Source: Dysgonomonas sp. 216
Lineage (GTDB): Bacteria > Bacteroidota > Bacteroidia > Bacteroidales > Dysgonomonadaceae
Length of the DNA: 64,000 nt
Direction: 5' to 3'
NCBI RefSeq assembly: GCF_010501065.1
Contig: NZ_QVMM01000001.1
Coordinates: 282,974 to 346,973, forward strand
Shown: positions 16,379-26,363 of the stretch, in pieces
How the letters are laid out: each line of letters begins with the position of its first letter
How positions within the stretch are numbered: position 1 is the first letter of the stretch
The notes under the pieces: generated by a model
Told to the model about the DNA's origin: nothing
Databases searched by the model: none
The model's input: the letters and a program-made list of their open reading frames with translations, nothing else
Made by a program: the position numbers and the translations under genes

Positions 16379-18271
16379 TTATTCGATTCCAAGTTTAGCA
16401 TTGAATGTTCTAAGAGTATCAAGTACATTGCTGCGAACATTGATGAAGTGCTCTATTCCCTGAGCTTTCAATTCATCCATAGAGGCAGGAGCACCGGCAA
16501 CAACAAAGTGAGCTTTTCCTTGCACTAATTTGTGTGCTTCGGGAGCATAAGTTGCATATTCGTCGTCGCTCGAACAAAGAACAATAATATCAGCTTTAGC
16601 ATCGAAGGCTGCTTTAACTCCGGCCTCAACTGTTTCGAAACCTAGGTTATCTATCACTTTATATCCTGCACAGCCGAAGAAGTTAGCCGAGAACTGAGAA
16701 CGCGCCAAGCGCATAGCCAGATTACCGATAGTAAGCATGAATACTTTTGGAGCACCATGTTTTTCGGTCGCAAGGCGGAGTTTTTCGAATTCGGTAGCCA
16801 AACGTGTTTTGGGTAGAGCCTTAAATTCAGAACCTTCGCTGTTTCCACAACCACATCCACAAGAACCGCTTTCAACTATTTTACTTGCTGCAACTTCGGT
16901 AAAATTAGGGAATTGGTTTGTTCCAAGAAGTACTTCACGACGTGTAGCCAATGCTTTGAAGCGATTGTCTGACGACTCTTGTATTGCTGTTTGAACACTT
17001 CCTGCCTTCAAAGCCTCGTAGAATCCTTTTTCGTCTGTTGCCAAGAATAGTTTCCATGCTTCTTCGGCTAACGAGTTGGTAAGGTTTTCAATATAGTATG
17101 ATCCCGAAGATGGGTCGGTAATTTTATCGAAGTGGCATTCTTCTTTCAACAACAATTGTTGGTTACGGGCAATTCTTTCCGAGAATTCGTCTGACGATTT
17201 GAATGGCTCGTCGAAAGGAAGAACTGTAAGTGAGTTTACACCAGCAATAGATGCAGACATTGCTTCGGTTTGAGTGCGAAGCATATTTACATGTGCGTCG
17301 TAAACAGTCATGTTATATGTTGAAGTTTGCGCATGTGTGTACATTTTAGCAGCACAGCGGCATAATCCGTCTCCTGTTTTGTTCGGACATTCGTTCGGAC
17401 ATTTCGGACTGTAAGCCATTACAATTTCGGCCCACAACCAGCGTGCAGCACGGAATTTTGCAATCTCCATGAAATAGTTAGAGCCTATACCAAAGTTAAA
17501 TTTGATTTTTTTAGCAACAAGTGTAGCGTCTAATCCGGCTTCGATAAGTTTGTTAAGTATTTCGTTTCCGCAGGCAAGAGCATATCCTAGTTCCTGATAG
17601 CTAAAAGCACCACTGTCGCTTAACATGTGTGCGTTTACGCTTAATACCCTGAACCGGGGAAGTTCTGCCGCAGCTTTAACTATTTCTGCTGCCTGAGCAA
17701 TCCATTCATTGTTGTCTTTTCCTTTTTTAAGGATTGATTTGAAAGGATCGAAATTTACAGAACCGAAACAATTCATCACGTTAACATTCTTCGCCTTATA
17801 GTAATCAACAAGTATTTTTGTTAATTCCAACGACTTTTTATTACATGTGTTGAAATTCAATTCTACAGCTTCCAGGCATACACCATTAAGCAAGGCTTCG
17901 ATATTTTCGGCTGTAACAGCATCGCTTTTTATACAAAAGCCTACCGAAGTAACACCTTTATTCAGTATGTCAAGGACTTTTGCATTTGCAGCCTTGATGT
18001 CAACAACTTTAATATCCTGACGAACATACCAGTCATTGTCTTTCTTCGTTCCACGAACATAAGGGTATTCTCCGGGCAGAGAATCGGTTGTTTTCATCCC
18101 CTCGGTATTCTCGCTTCTGTAGAAAGGGTTTACTTTGAAACCTTCGTTTGTTTTCCAAACAAGTTTCTTCTCAAAATCGGCACCTTTCAGGTCGGCAGTG
18201 ATTTTTGCCATCCATTCCTCGGTGGTTACCGAAGGAAATTCCGTGAAAAGCTTTTCTTTTTGATTAGCCAT
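16379..18271 (-). CDS. mutA: Methylmalonyl-CoA mutase small (beta) subunit
   Basis: This 630-residue subunit forms a heterodimer with MutB. It has the mutase barrel ([68 protein letters not shown]) and a degenerate C-terminal flavodoxin-like domain without the cobalamin His, as expected for this non-catalytic subunit. Two cysteine clusters stand out: [20 protein letters not shown] at about residues 288-307, and SCGCGCGN at about 472-479 between the domains. I do not know them from the classical propionibacterial subunit. The gene leads the mutA-mutB operon. Confidence 0.93.
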   Translation of the reverse strand: MANQKEKLFTEFPSVTTEEWMAKITADLKGADFEKKLVWKTNEGFKVNPFYRSENTEGMKTTDSLPGEYPYVRGTKKDNDWYVRQDIKVVDIKAANAKVLDILNKGVTSVGFCIKSDAVTAENIEALLNGVCLEAVELNFNTCNKKSLELTKILVDYYKAKNVNVMNCFGSVNFDPFKSILKKGKDNNEWIAQAAEIVKAAAELPRFRVLSVNAHMLSDSGAFSYQELGYALACGNEILNKLIEAGLDATLVAKKIKFNFGIGSNYFMEIAKFRAARWLWAEIVMAYSPKCPNECPNKTGDGLCRCAAKMYTHAQTSTYNMTVYDAHVNMLRTQTEAMSASIAGVNSLTVLPFDEPFKSSDEFSERIARNQQLLLKEECHFDKITDPSSGSYYIENLTNSLAEEAWKLFLATDEKGFYEALKAGSVQTAIQESSDNRFKALATRREVLLGTNQFPNFTEVAASKIVESGSCGCGCGNSEGSEFKALPKTRLATEFEKLRLATEKHGAPKVFMLTIGNLAMRLARSQFSANFFGCAGYKVIDNLGFETVEAGVKAAFDAKADIIVLCSSDDEYATYAPEAHKLVQGKAHFVVAGAPASMDELKAQGIEHFINVRSNVLDTLRTFNAKLGIE

Positions 18272-18643
18272 AATTGTTGAATGAATAGTTATATTTTAAA
18301 GTTAAATTATAAGTCTTTTTATTCCGTTATGAATCAAACGGTTATATCCGTTCTTTTTGTGGACGGTAAAGTTGGTTGTTCTTTTTATGTATCTATGCTG
18401 TTAATCATACATTTGCATCCTTTCGGGAAAACCCTACAAAAGTAAAATAATTTGTTTGGTTGGTAAAGTTTTTTAGGTATATTTTGATAAAAGCTATTCT
18501 TTTCGTGCGTATTGAGATATGTGGTTGGCAATACTGTGATTTTTTTTTCAGTATTGGCTGAAACGTGAAAATTAGAATGTTCTTATTGTGATGAAAACGG
18601 ATTAAATTTTCTATTTTTACGCAACTTTTTATATTTTAAGTTC
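18272..18643. other. Intergenic region between mutA and the methyltransferase gene
   Basis: It holds the probable mutA promoter (CAAAAGTA at 18437-18444, reverse of TACTTTTG). In the other direction there is a TACATTTG at 18408-18415, rather far from the methyltransferase start at 18644. I see no gene or repeat here. Confidence 0.5.
18437..18444 (-). promoter_or_regulatory. Probable -7 box for mutAB
   Basis: On the minus strand this reads TACTTTTG, matching TAnnTTTG. It implies a leader of about 160 nt for mutA. No -33 element is evident, so the assignment is tentative. Confidence 0.4.
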
Positions 18644-19279
18644 ATGCAAAATTCAGACTATTATTCGTTTCAACGTGAAGAGCTATATCCGTTTATACCT
18701 CTAAATATCAAAAGGACATTAGATATTGGGTGTGCAAGTGGTATTTTTTCTGAAAATCTGAAAAAGGAGAAAAACGTAGAGACGTGGGGTATTGAGATGG
18801 TTGCAGAAGTTGCCGATATAGCCCGCACAAAATTGGATAGGGTTCTGACGGGGGCGTTCGACGATGTAAATGAGGAACTTCCTGCCGGCTATTTCGATTG
18901 TGTGTTTTTTAACGATGTACTTGAGCATATGGTATATCCCGAAGATTGCCTGAAGAGAATAAAGGCTAATATCGCACCTGAAGGCTGTGTAATAGCTTCT
19001 ATACCTAATGTTCGGTTTATTGAAGTGTTAATAGGGCTTTTATTGAAAAAAGATTGGAAATATAAAAATTCGGGAGTTATGGATAAAACTCATTTGCGTT
19101 TTTTTACAAAAAAGAGTATCCTGAGAATGTTTGACGAATGTGGTTATGAGGTTAAATCTATAAAAGGAATTAATTCGGTAGGAGCTTTCAGTCTTACTTC
19201 TATAATTAATGTTCTGGCATTTAATCGATTCGAGGATGTTAAGTATCAACAGTTTGTTGTTGTTGCATATCCTAAATAA
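18644..19279 (+). CDS. Class I SAM-dependent methyltransferase
   Basis: This 211-residue protein has a Rossmann SAM-binding core. Motif I is TLDIGCASGIFSENL (about 25-39), followed by an acidic residue at the end of strand 2 (WGIEMV), the motif around FDCVFFNDVLEHM (about 85-97), and DKTHLRFFTKKSILRMFDECGY near the end. This pattern is that of Methyltransf_23/11 enzymes that often act in cell-surface polysaccharide pathways. Substrate unknown. It converges on a family 2 glycosyltransferase gene with only 5 bp between the two stops, which suggests a shared glycan role but does not prove it. Confidence 0.8.
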   Translation: MQNSDYYSFQREELYPFIPLNIKRTLDIGCASGIFSENLKKEKNVETWGIEMVAEVADIARTKLDRVLTGAFDDVNEELPAGYFDCVFFNDVLEHMVYPEDCLKRIKANIAPEGCVIASIPNVRFIEVLIGLLLKKDWKYKNSGVMDKTHLRFFTKKSILRMFDECGYEVKSIKGINSVGAFSLTSIINVLAFNRFEDVKYQQFVVVAYPK

Positions 19280-19284
19280 TACAT

Positions 19285-20208
19285 TTACTTTCTTTTTGAG
19301 TTTATGTAATTTTTATATCTGTCGAAAGCATTCTTTATTATCTGCTTTTTTAGCTTCCAGTATTCCTGTTTACTCTTTCGCCTCAATATAAGATATATAA
19401 TTGTGGCAAAATTAACTTTTAGCATATGAGTATTGTATACCAGTCTTGTTTTTGAAGAGCCTTTTCTCTTTGAAAAATATATGAATTTGCTGTACCAGTG
19501 CTCTTGATACGACCATTTGTTCAAATCCTCGCCTTTGTTTTCGGCTGAAGCACCCTGTAAGTGAATTATTTGCGCATCGGGAACAGAGGTTATTTTATAT
19601 CCCGTTTTTCTTACTCTGTCGCAAAGTTCAACCTCCTCAAAATACATGAAGAAGTCTTTGTCGAATCCTTTAACCTGTTCAAATACAGATTTTCTTATAA
19701 AAAGATCGGCTCCTACAATAACGTTTACATCTAATGGGTTACCTGTGTGATTGAATCCTATAAGCCACTTTCTGTTGAATATAATATTGTATTCCAAGGT
19801 TAGAAAATCAGTAGTGTAATAGGATGAGTTAGGACTCATGTCTGCTTTGTACAAATTACCTCCGCAAACGCCAACGCCGGGGTGCTCGTGCATGTATTTG
19901 AAGAGTATTGAAACGGCATCATTCAGTAAAATAGTATCGGGGTTTAAGAAGAATAAATATTCACCTTTTGCAATGCAAGCTCCGATGTTATTTGCCGCTC
20001 CAAAACCGAGGTTCTTGTCGGATAGTTTAAAATTTACTTTTGGAAACGATTCGATAACAGACAATAAAGAACCTTTTTTTGAGTTATTATCTACAACTAT
20101 GATCTCAAATTCAATGTCTTTTGTGTGCGAGTAAATAGATTTCAAGCAATCAGATAAAAGCTTCTCTGTGTTATAATTTACTATAATAATACTTACCTGA
20201 TTTTTCAT
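19285..20208 (-). CDS. Family 2 glycosyltransferase
   Basis: This 307-residue GT-A fold enzyme shows VSIIIVNYNTEKLLSDCLKS at the N-terminus, FEIIVVDNNSKKGS, NLGFGAANNIGACIAKGEY and the metal-binding FFLNPDT. Later comes FDKDFFMYFEEVELCDRVRK, typical of rhamnosyltransferase-like members of GT2 (for example WbbL-like). The C-terminal tail is basic and could touch the membrane. It probably transfers a sugar to a lipid-linked or surface glycan; donor and acceptor cannot be read from sequence. It is convergent with the methyltransferase gene and divergent from parC. Confidence 0.82.
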   Translation of the reverse strand: MKNQVSIIIVNYNTEKLLSDCLKSIYSHTKDIEFEIIVVDNNSKKGSLLSVIESFPKVNFKLSDKNLGFGAANNIGACIAKGEYLFFLNPDTILLNDAVSILFKYMHEHPGVGVCGGNLYKADMSPNSSYYTTDFLTLEYNIIFNRKWLIGFNHTGNPLDVNVIVGADLFIRKSVFEQVKGFDKDFFMYFEEVELCDRVRKTGYKITSVPDAQIIHLQGASAENKGEDLNKWSYQEHWYSKFIYFSKRKGSSKTRLVYNTHMLKVNFATIIYLILRRKSKQEYWKLKKQIIKNAFDRYKNYINSKRK

Positions 20209-20510
20209 TGATAGAGATTATTTGACCGTAAAATTAGGATATTTTTATTCAAAAGAAAAGATAGGACAATCATTACTTTACGCCTAAATAAATAAAGGTA
20301 GATTCAATCTGCTGAGTCTTAGTATGTTGTTTGTGACTGTAGAATGGGAGGGCAGATTTTTTAATCCGACAATTGATTTAAATAGCTAATAAGTTTGTTT
20401 GGTGTAAATCTATTCAAGGCGGTTTTGGTCGTTTTGAAAATTCGGCTAAAAAAGTTATCTTTGAAGCTTGTTCAAAAGAGCAATAGAAAAGAAAAACAAC
20501 ATATAAATGT
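20209..20510. other. Intergenic region between the glycosyltransferase gene and parC
   Basis: The only element I can support is the parC promoter at 20433-20463. The rest is AT-rich with no gene, hairpin or repeat of note. Confidence 0.5.
20433..20463 (+). promoter_or_regulatory. Consensus Bacteroidota promoter of parC
   Basis: TTTG at 20433-20436 is followed after 19 nt by TATCTTTG at 20456-20463. This is an ideal -33/-7 pair for the Bacteroidota primary sigma factor. Transcription should start near 20470, giving a leader of about 40 nt. Confidence 0.75.
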
Positions 20511-23201
20511 ATGCTTCCTGAGGATATAATTGACGATATTGAAAATACAGAAGAACCACAGTTGCCGGAAGACGAAAATCCGGATAACCCGAAAGATCAT
20601 TCGGGTTACAAGGTGCCTTTGAAAGAGGGGGAAAACCAGTTGCATCTGTCGGGGATGTACCAAAACTGGTTTCTCGATTATGCTTCGTATGTTATACTCG
20701 AACGTGCCGTTCCGCACATAAGTGACGGGCTGAAACCTGTGCAACGCCGTATTCTCCATTCAATGAAACGGATGGATGACGGGCGTTATAATAAGGTTGC
20801 TAACGTAATCGGGCATACCATGCAGTTCCATCCGCACGGAGATGCATCTATCGGGGATGCATTGGTGCAGTTGGGACAAAAAGATTTATTGGTAGATTGT
20901 CAGGGTAACTGGGGTAATGTTCTTACGGGAGACGGAGCAGCAGCTCCCCGTTATATTGAGGCACGTCTTTCGAAGTTTGCCCTTGAGGTATTATTCAATC
21001 CTAAGACAACCGAATGGAAGCCTTCGTATGACGGACGTAATAAAGAACCGATAACGCTGCCTGTTAAATTTCCTCTGTTGCTTACTCAGGGAGTAGAGGG
21101 TATTGCTGTTGGGTTGTCGTCAAAAATATTACCACATAACTTTAATGAGGTTTGCGATGCTTCAATATCTCATCTGAGAGGAGAAGAGTTTACGTTATAC
21201 CCCGATTTTCAGACGGGAGGTTATATCGATGTCAGTCGTTATAACGATGGCGAACGGGGAGGGGCCGTTAAGGTGCGTGCCAAAATAAGCAAGCTTGACA
21301 ATAAAACGCTTGTAATAACCGATACGCCTTTTGGACGAACAACTTCGTCGTTGGTCGAATCTATACTGAAAGCGAACGATAAGGGTAAGATAAAAATTAA
21401 AAAAGTTGATGATATCACGGCTCAGAATGTTGAAATTCAAATACATTTGGCAGCGGGAGTGTCGTCCGATAAAACAATCGATGCCCTTTACGCTTTTACC
21501 GATTGCGAAATAAGTATTTCTCCAAACTGCTGTGTTATCGAGGATAATAAACCTCATTTCATAACCGTAAGCGAAGTATTGCGCTATACAACCGATAATA
21601 CATTGCTTTTGCTGCGTAAGGAGCTTGAAATACAAAAAAACGAATTAGAAGAAAGTCTTCATTTTGCTTCACTCGAAAAAATATTTATTGAAGAACGCAT
21701 TTATAAAGATAAAGGTTTTGAGAATGCCGAAAATATGGATGCTGCTGTTGAGCACATCGATAAACGTTTAATACCATTCAGTAAGCTCTTTTTTCGCGAA
21801 GTTACAAAAGATGATATACTGAGGCTGATGGAGATTAAAATGGGGCGCATCCTTAAATTTAACTCCGATAAAGCAAACGATTTAATAGCACGCTATAAAG
21901 CCGACATAGAAGAAATAGAGCATAATATAGAGAATATTGTAGATTATACTATTTCGTGGTTTGTAATGTTGAAAGACAAATACGGAAAAAATTATCAGCG
22001 AATGACTGAAATCCGTAGTTTCGATACAATTGAAGCTACGAAAGTGGTAGAGGCTAACGAAAAATTATATATCAATAGGGAAGAAGGCTTTATCGGGACA
22101 TCGCTCAAAAAAGATGAATTTGTTTGTAACTGTTCCGATATTGACGATATTATCCTCTTTTTCAAGGATGGTAAGTATAAGATTGTAAAAGTGTCGGAGA
22201 AAATGTTTGTTGGTAAAAACGTATTATATCTTAATGTGTTTAAGCGCAACGACAATCGCACAATTTACAATGTTGTATATCGTAATGGAAAAGCGGGTCT
22301 TCATTATATAAAACGTTTTGCAGTAAAGGGTATAACACGCGATAAAGAATATGATGTAACCCAAGGCGATGCAGGCTCTCGTATTGTATATTTTACGGCA
22401 AACCCGAATGGAGAAGCTGAAACTATAAGGGTGATTTTAAAGCCTAAGCCTCGCCAGAAGATACTTGTATTCGAAAAAGACTTCAGTGATATTGCCATAA
22501 AAGGGCGTCAGTCGATGGGTAATTTACTGACTAAGGCAGAAGTGCATAAAATATCGTTGAAGCAGAAAGGCGGATCAACTTTGGGAGGACGTAAAGTTTG
22601 GTTCGATCCGGATGTCCTGCGTTTGAATTACGATGGACGGGGAAATTATCTGGGCGAATTTCATAGCGACGACCTTATTCTTGTTGTTACAGAAGCAGGC
22701 GATTTTTATACAACGAATTTCGATTCGAGCAATCACTATGAAAGTGGTATTGTTCGTATAGAAAAGTTTAAGGCTAACAAAAACTGGACAGCCATTCTGT
22801 TCGATGCCGATCAAGGGTATGTGTATTTAAAACGCTTTGAACTTGAGTCGTCTGTTAAGAAACAAAGCATTTTAGGAGAAAATTCCGATTCGAAATTACT
22901 ATTGCTAACCGATACGGTTTATCCTCGCATAAAAGTAACCTTTGGTGGGCATGATAGCTTTCGCGAGGCAATAGATATCGACGCTGACAGCTTTATAGCG
23001 GTTAAAGGCTTTAAGGCTAAGGGGAAACGTCTTTCGACATACGAAATAAAAGAGGTGGAGGAACTGGAGCCTTTGCGTTTTCCTGATCCTGAACCAGAAG
23101 AAGAAAATGCAAACGATGATAGTGCTGATATTGTTGACGACAGAACTGATACTGATATTATAGATGAAATTACCGGTCAGCAAAAATTGGATTTCGATTA
23201 A
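20511..23201 (+). CDS. parC: DNA topoisomerase IV subunit A (GyrA/ParC family)
   Basis: This is the DNA-cleaving subunit of a type IIA topoisomerase that decatenates chromosomes together with a ParE subunit (not in the window). The breakage-reunion domain contains YASYVILERAVPHISDGLKPVQRRILHSM, GHTMQFHPHGDASIGDALVQLGQ and AAAPRYIEARLS, with catalytic Tyr at residue 148. A coiled-coil tower and a degenerate six-bladed C-terminal domain follow (about 500-840). The protein ends in a long acidic tail (about 850-896). The GyrA-box seems absent from the C-terminal domain, favouring Topo IV over gyrase. The next gene begins 58 bp downstream. Confidence 0.88.
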   Translation: MLPEDIIDDIENTEEPQLPEDENPDNPKDHSGYKVPLKEGENQLHLSGMYQNWFLDYASYVILERAVPHISDGLKPVQRRILHSMKRMDDGRYNKVANVIGHTMQFHPHGDASIGDALVQLGQKDLLVDCQGNWGNVLTGDGAAAPRYIEARLSKFALEVLFNPKTTEWKPSYDGRNKEPITLPVKFPLLLTQGVEGIAVGLSSKILPHNFNEVCDASISHLRGEEFTLYPDFQTGGYIDVSRYNDGERGGAVKVRAKISKLDNKTLVITDTPFGRTTSSLVESILKANDKGKIKIKKVDDITAQNVEIQIHLAAGVSSDKTIDALYAFTDCEISISPNCCVIEDNKPHFITVSEVLRYTTDNTLLLLRKELEIQKNELEESLHFASLEKIFIEERIYKDKGFENAENMDAAVEHIDKRLIPFSKLFFREVTKDDILRLMEIKMGRILKFNSDKANDLIARYKADIEEIEHNIENIVDYTISWFVMLKDKYGKNYQRMTEIRSFDTIEATKVVEANEKLYINREEGFIGTSLKKDEFVCNCSDIDDIILFFKDGKYKIVKVSEKMFVGKNVLYLNVFKRNDNRTIYNVVYRNGKAGLHYIKRFAVKGITRDKEYDVTQGDAGSRIVYFTANPNGEAETIRVILKPKPRQKILVFEKDFSDIAIKGRQSMGNLLTKAEVHKISLKQKGGSTLGGRKVWFDPDVLRLNYDGRGNYLGEFHSDDLILVVTEAGDFYTTNFDSSNHYESGIVRIEKFKANKNWTAILFDADQGYVYLKRFELESSVKKQSILGENSDSKLLLLTDTVYPRIKVTFGGHDSFREAIDIDADSFIAVKGFKAKGKRLSTYEIKEVEELEPLRFPDPEPEEENANDDSADIVDDRTDTDIIDEITGQQKLDFD

Positions 23202-23259
23202 TTTTCGAATAAAAATGTTTACTTTGCATGGCAGTCGAAACCGATAGCTTATTTTTATA

Positions 23260-24120
23260 ATGGCAAATTTACGGCAAAGGGTTTTAGTTTTGTTATCTGT
23301 ATTATTTTGCAGTACGGTGTCTTTTGCTCAAAATTCAGGAACCGAAGAGGAACAAATGCCCCGGCCTACCAATAATGCTACATCTATTGCTATAGGGTCG
23401 TCTAATCTTTACGATACTTATTTATCTCCTCTCGAATATAAGGGCACATCCTTACGTTTTTTAAACGAGCGGATGAAACAAATCGGTTGGTTTAACAATC
23501 GATTTATCCGTCAGCAATTGTTTGAAGTAGAGGTGGCAAGGGCTGAGAATCCAGCAAAGAATGCACGTGAATATTGGCTTTTGTTCGGTTATAACTGGGG
23601 TGGTCATTATAAGCTTTATAAGGCTCATAATTTAAGACTTTTAGCAGGAGGTTTTGTTAGCGGGTCGTTAGGAGTTCTTTACAATGAACGAAACTCTAAC
23701 AATCCGGCATCGGCAAGAGCATATGCAAATTTTAATCTTTCGGTTCAGGCTTTCTATAAATTACATTTTGCGACTTTCAGGTGGCAAGTAAGTTCTCCTG
23801 TAGCTGGGGTGCTATTCTCTCCTCATTTTGGGCAATCGTACTACGAAATATCGCTAGGGAATACTGTTGGCGTCGCAAACTTTGCTTCATTGCATAATCA
23901 GCGAGCATTACGTAATTATATAACAGTCGATCTTCCTACCAACTGGGCTACGTTCAGGTTGGGTTATTTAGGGTCGTATTATCAAACTAAGGTTAACGAT
24001 TTGCAAACACACACCTATTCTCATAGTGTTGTTTTAGGAGTTGTTTATGAATCCATAAACGTAGGTGGTCGCAAGATGCAAAACAAGGATTTGATAAGAA
24101 GCAGTTACTATTTTGAATAA
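23260..24120 (+). CDS. DUF3316-like outer-membrane or secreted protein
   Basis: This 286-residue protein has a signal peptide (about 1-23, ending VSFAQ). It continues as a beta-rich protein with alternating aromatic residues (YWLLFGYNWGGHYKLY, LRLLAGGFVSGSLGVLYNE, ATFRLGYLGSYYQTKVND), consistent with an outer-membrane beta-barrel or periplasmic protein. It resembles DUF3316 proteins that, as I recall, follow topoisomerase IV genes in Bacteroides; this is unverified. It lies 58 bp after parC and is probably co-transcribed. No catalytic motif is visible. Confidence 0.65.
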   Translation: MANLRQRVLVLLSVLFCSTVSFAQNSGTEEEQMPRPTNNATSIAIGSSNLYDTYLSPLEYKGTSLRFLNERMKQIGWFNNRFIRQQLFEVEVARAENPAKNAREYWLLFGYNWGGHYKLYKAHNLRLLAGGFVSGSLGVLYNERNSNNPASARAYANFNLSVQAFYKLHFATFRWQVSSPVAGVLFSPHFGQSYYEISLGNTVGVANFASLHNQRALRNYITVDLPTNWATFRLGYLGSYYQTKVNDLQTHTYSHSVVLGVVYESINVGGRKMQNKDLIRSSYYFE

Positions 24121-24157
24121 AGAATAGATACAATTATTTTCATAAAAACATAAAACT

Positions 24158-24448
24158 ATGAGCGAATTAAAGATTGTGGCAACGGTTATTGTCAAAAAAG
24201 AATTTCAGGACGAATTAGAAAAGGCGTTTAAAGCTGTAGTTGATGGAACACGTAAAGAGGCGGGTAATATATCGTACGATCTGCATCAGGATGCAAACAA
24301 CCCTCTTAAATATGTGATATTAGAAGTGTGGAAATCACAGGATGCTATCGACTCACATAATGTTAGCGACCATTTCGAAACATTTAAGAATGCTATTGAC
24401 GGAAAAATAGAAAGCTTGACAATAGACGTTATAAAGAAAGTATACTAG
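24158..24448 (+). CDS. Antibiotic biosynthesis monooxygenase (YgiN-like) domain protein
   Basis: This 96-residue dimeric ferredoxin-like fold begins VATVIVKKEFQDELEKAFKAVVDGTRKEAGNISYDLHQD, followed by YVILEVWKSQDAIDSHNVSDHFETF, the classical ABM/quinol monooxygenase pattern with the conserved His-x-x-x-x-His-Phe stretch. Members oxidise quinones or similar aromatics, or protect against them. It lies 37 bp after the DUF3316-like gene and 9 bp before a Nim-like flavin protein, so a shared redox-detoxification role is plausible (inference). Confidence 0.85.
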   Translation: MSELKIVATVIVKKEFQDELEKAFKAVVDGTRKEAGNISYDLHQDANNPLKYVILEVWKSQDAIDSHNVSDHFETFKNAIDGKIESLTIDVIKKVY

Positions 24449-24457
24449 CCTTAATGT

Positions 24458-24934
24458 ATGTTTAGGGAAATAAGACGGAAAAACAGAGAGTTGACCGGTG
24501 AGCGTATTTATGAATTGCTCGAAACTTCGGAGTACGGATTTTTATCATTAGGCGTATCTGATAATGGATACGCCTATGGTGTCCCGATGAGCTATGTATA
24601 CGATAAGGATGCAAATTTCTTATATTTCCATTGTGCCTCTGACGGACAGAAACTGGACGAAATTAAGCGAAACAGTAAAGTCTCGTTCTGTGTAGTAGGT
24701 AAAACACAACCCGTCGCCGATAAGTTTACAACATTATACGAGAGTGTTATTGCTTTTGGCGAAGCTGTAATTATAGAATCGGATGAAGAAAAGCGAAAGG
24801 CTTTAAGGCTTTTGGTGAAGAAGTATTCGAATGGGTTTGAAGACTTAGGGGAAACATACATGGCGAAATCGTGGGATCGTACAACAGCGTTTAAAATTTT
24901 AGTACAACATGTAACTGCCAAAGCAAAATATTAA
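24458..24934 (+). CDS. Nim-like pyridoxamine 5'-phosphate oxidase family protein
   Basis: This 158-residue flavin-binding split barrel begins MFREIRRKNRELTGERIYELL and continues YGVPMSYVYDKDANFLYFHCASDGQKLDEIKRNSKVSFCVV. This is the pattern of the family that includes the 5-nitroimidazole resistance reductases NimA-NimJ and related FMN or haem proteins. The histidine in YFHCA corresponds to the position important in Nim proteins. Chromosomal homologues are common and usually do not give resistance by themselves, so I do not call it a resistance gene. It is the last gene of the plus-strand run that starts with parC. Confidence 0.8.
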   Translation: MFREIRRKNRELTGERIYELLETSEYGFLSLGVSDNGYAYGVPMSYVYDKDANFLYFHCASDGQKLDEIKRNSKVSFCVVGKTQPVADKFTTLYESVIAFGEAVIIESDEEKRKALRLLVKKYSNGFEDLGETYMAKSWDRTTAFKILVQHVTAKAKY

Positions 24935-24987
24935 GATAAGTATTTAAAATATAATAAGTAGTATTACGTACGCATTCACATTTATAT

Positions 24988-24995
24988 TATCTTTG
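24988..24995 (+). promoter_or_regulatory. -7 box upstream of the CNNM gene
   Basis: TATCTTTG is a perfect TAnnTTTG match, 24 nt before the ATG at 25020. No clear -33 element is present. Confidence 0.55.
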
Positions 24996-25019
24996 CAGTG
25001 TTATCATTTAAAGTAAATT

Positions 25020-26345
25020 ATGTTATTTAACATTCTTATTACTCTCTTATTCGTATTCTTAAACGGTTTTTTTGTTGCAGCTGAGTTTGCCATTGTAAAA
25101 GTGCGAAGCTCGCAATTGGAAATAAAGGCTCAGGAGGGTAATCGTTTTGCTATTCTGGCAAAGCAAATAGTATCGCATCTCGATGCTTATCTGGCTGCCA
25201 CACAGTTGGGTATTACTCTTTCGAGTTTGGCTTTAGGATGGATTGGTGAGCCTGTGGTTTCGAAAATGATTATAAATTTTATGGAACTGCTGAATGTATC
25301 CATCAGCCCCGATCTTGCACACAAAATAGCACTGCCACTAGCATTTATCATTATTACCATACTTCATATTGTGTTTGGCGAACTTGCTCCAAAATCGTTG
25401 GCTATACAACGTTCGGAGCAAACAACGTTATTTATTGCTTACCCTCTCAGAACATTCTATTGGATATGTCGTCCTTTTATTTGGACACTGAATGGGATAG
25501 CTAATCTTATTCTGAAAATGATAGGATTGCATACTGTTTCGGAATCAGAAACTTACAGTAGCGACGAACTGAAGTATCTTGTTGAACAAGTGAAAGAAAG
25601 TGGTGATATTGAAGACGCTAACTACGATATAATAAAGAACGCATTCGACTTTTCGGAGCGTACAGCCCGTCAGGTTATGGTGCCAAGAACACAAGTATTG
25701 GCTATTGATGTAAATGACTATGACGATGCAACTCTCGAAACAGTAATAGAAGATGGATTCTCGCGTATACCATGTTATGAGGATAGTATCGATAACATAA
25801 TAGGGGTTGTCCATTTGAAAGATATTCTGAAAAAGATGCGGGAAAAAGATAGTACTGTTAATATTAGGTCTATCATACGTCCTGTGTCGTTTGTTCCCGA
25901 AACTAAACGTATAGGGCAGCTTCTGAAAGAGTTTCAGGTAAAACATCAACAAATAGCAATGGTGCTGAACGAATACGGAGGGGTTGAGGGTATTGTTACT
26001 ATGGAAGACATCTTGGAAGAAATAGTGGGCGAAATACAGGATGAGTACGACAATGAAATTCCGTTTGTTGAGCAAACAGGCGATAATTTATATTCTGTTA
26101 TAGCTACCGCTGCTATCAGCGATATTAATAATCAATTGCCCCGACCAATAGATAAAGCCAAACAATACGATACACTAGCCGGATACATGATCGATAAATT
26201 CGGGCGAATACCTAATGCTCATGAAAAGCTTGAGGATGAAGGTTATGAATTTACAGTTTTGAAAAAGAACAAAACATCGATTATGTTAGTGCAGATGAAA
26301 GATTTGGAATATGTGCAAGAGGAAAACTCTGATAAGTCCAAATAA
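25020..26345 (+). CDS. CNNM/CBS hemolysin family transporter (CorC-like)
   Basis: This 441-residue protein has an N-terminal DUF21/CNNM domain with four helices (about 1-190, including ATQLGITLSSLALGWIGEP and HIVFGELAPKSLAIQ). Two CBS domains follow (about 215-335, with RTARQVMVPRTQVLAID and YGGVEGIVTMEDILEEIVGE). A C-terminal CorC_HlyC domain (about 350-430) has the usual LAGYMIDKFGRIP. Bacterial members export Mg2+ or act in cobalt/magnesium resistance; the name hemolysin is historical. It has its own promoter, and tgt follows 18 bp downstream. Confidence 0.9.
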   Translation: MLFNILITLLFVFLNGFFVAAEFAIVKVRSSQLEIKAQEGNRFAILAKQIVSHLDAYLAATQLGITLSSLALGWIGEPVVSKMIINFMELLNVSISPDLAHKIALPLAFIIITILHIVFGELAPKSLAIQRSEQTTLFIAYPLRTFYWICRPFIWTLNGIANLILKMIGLHTVSESETYSSDELKYLVEQVKESGDIEDANYDIIKNAFDFSERTARQVMVPRTQVLAIDVNDYDDATLETVIEDGFSRIPCYEDSIDNIIGVVHLKDILKKMREKDSTVNIRSIIRPVSFVPETKRIGQLLKEFQVKHQQIAMVLNEYGGVEGIVTMEDILEEIVGEIQDEYDNEIPFVEQTGDNLYSVIATAAISDINNQLPRPIDKAKQYDTLAGYMIDKFGRIPNAHEKLEDEGYEFTVLKKNKTSIMLVQMKDLEYVQEENSDKSK

Positions 26346-26363
26346 AAAATTTCTGATTAATCA

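Noticed and set aside
24458..24934. Calling the Nim-like gene a nitroimidazole resistance gene.
   Set aside because: The family is large and chromosomal members are common; nothing here (no IS promoter upstream) supports resistance.
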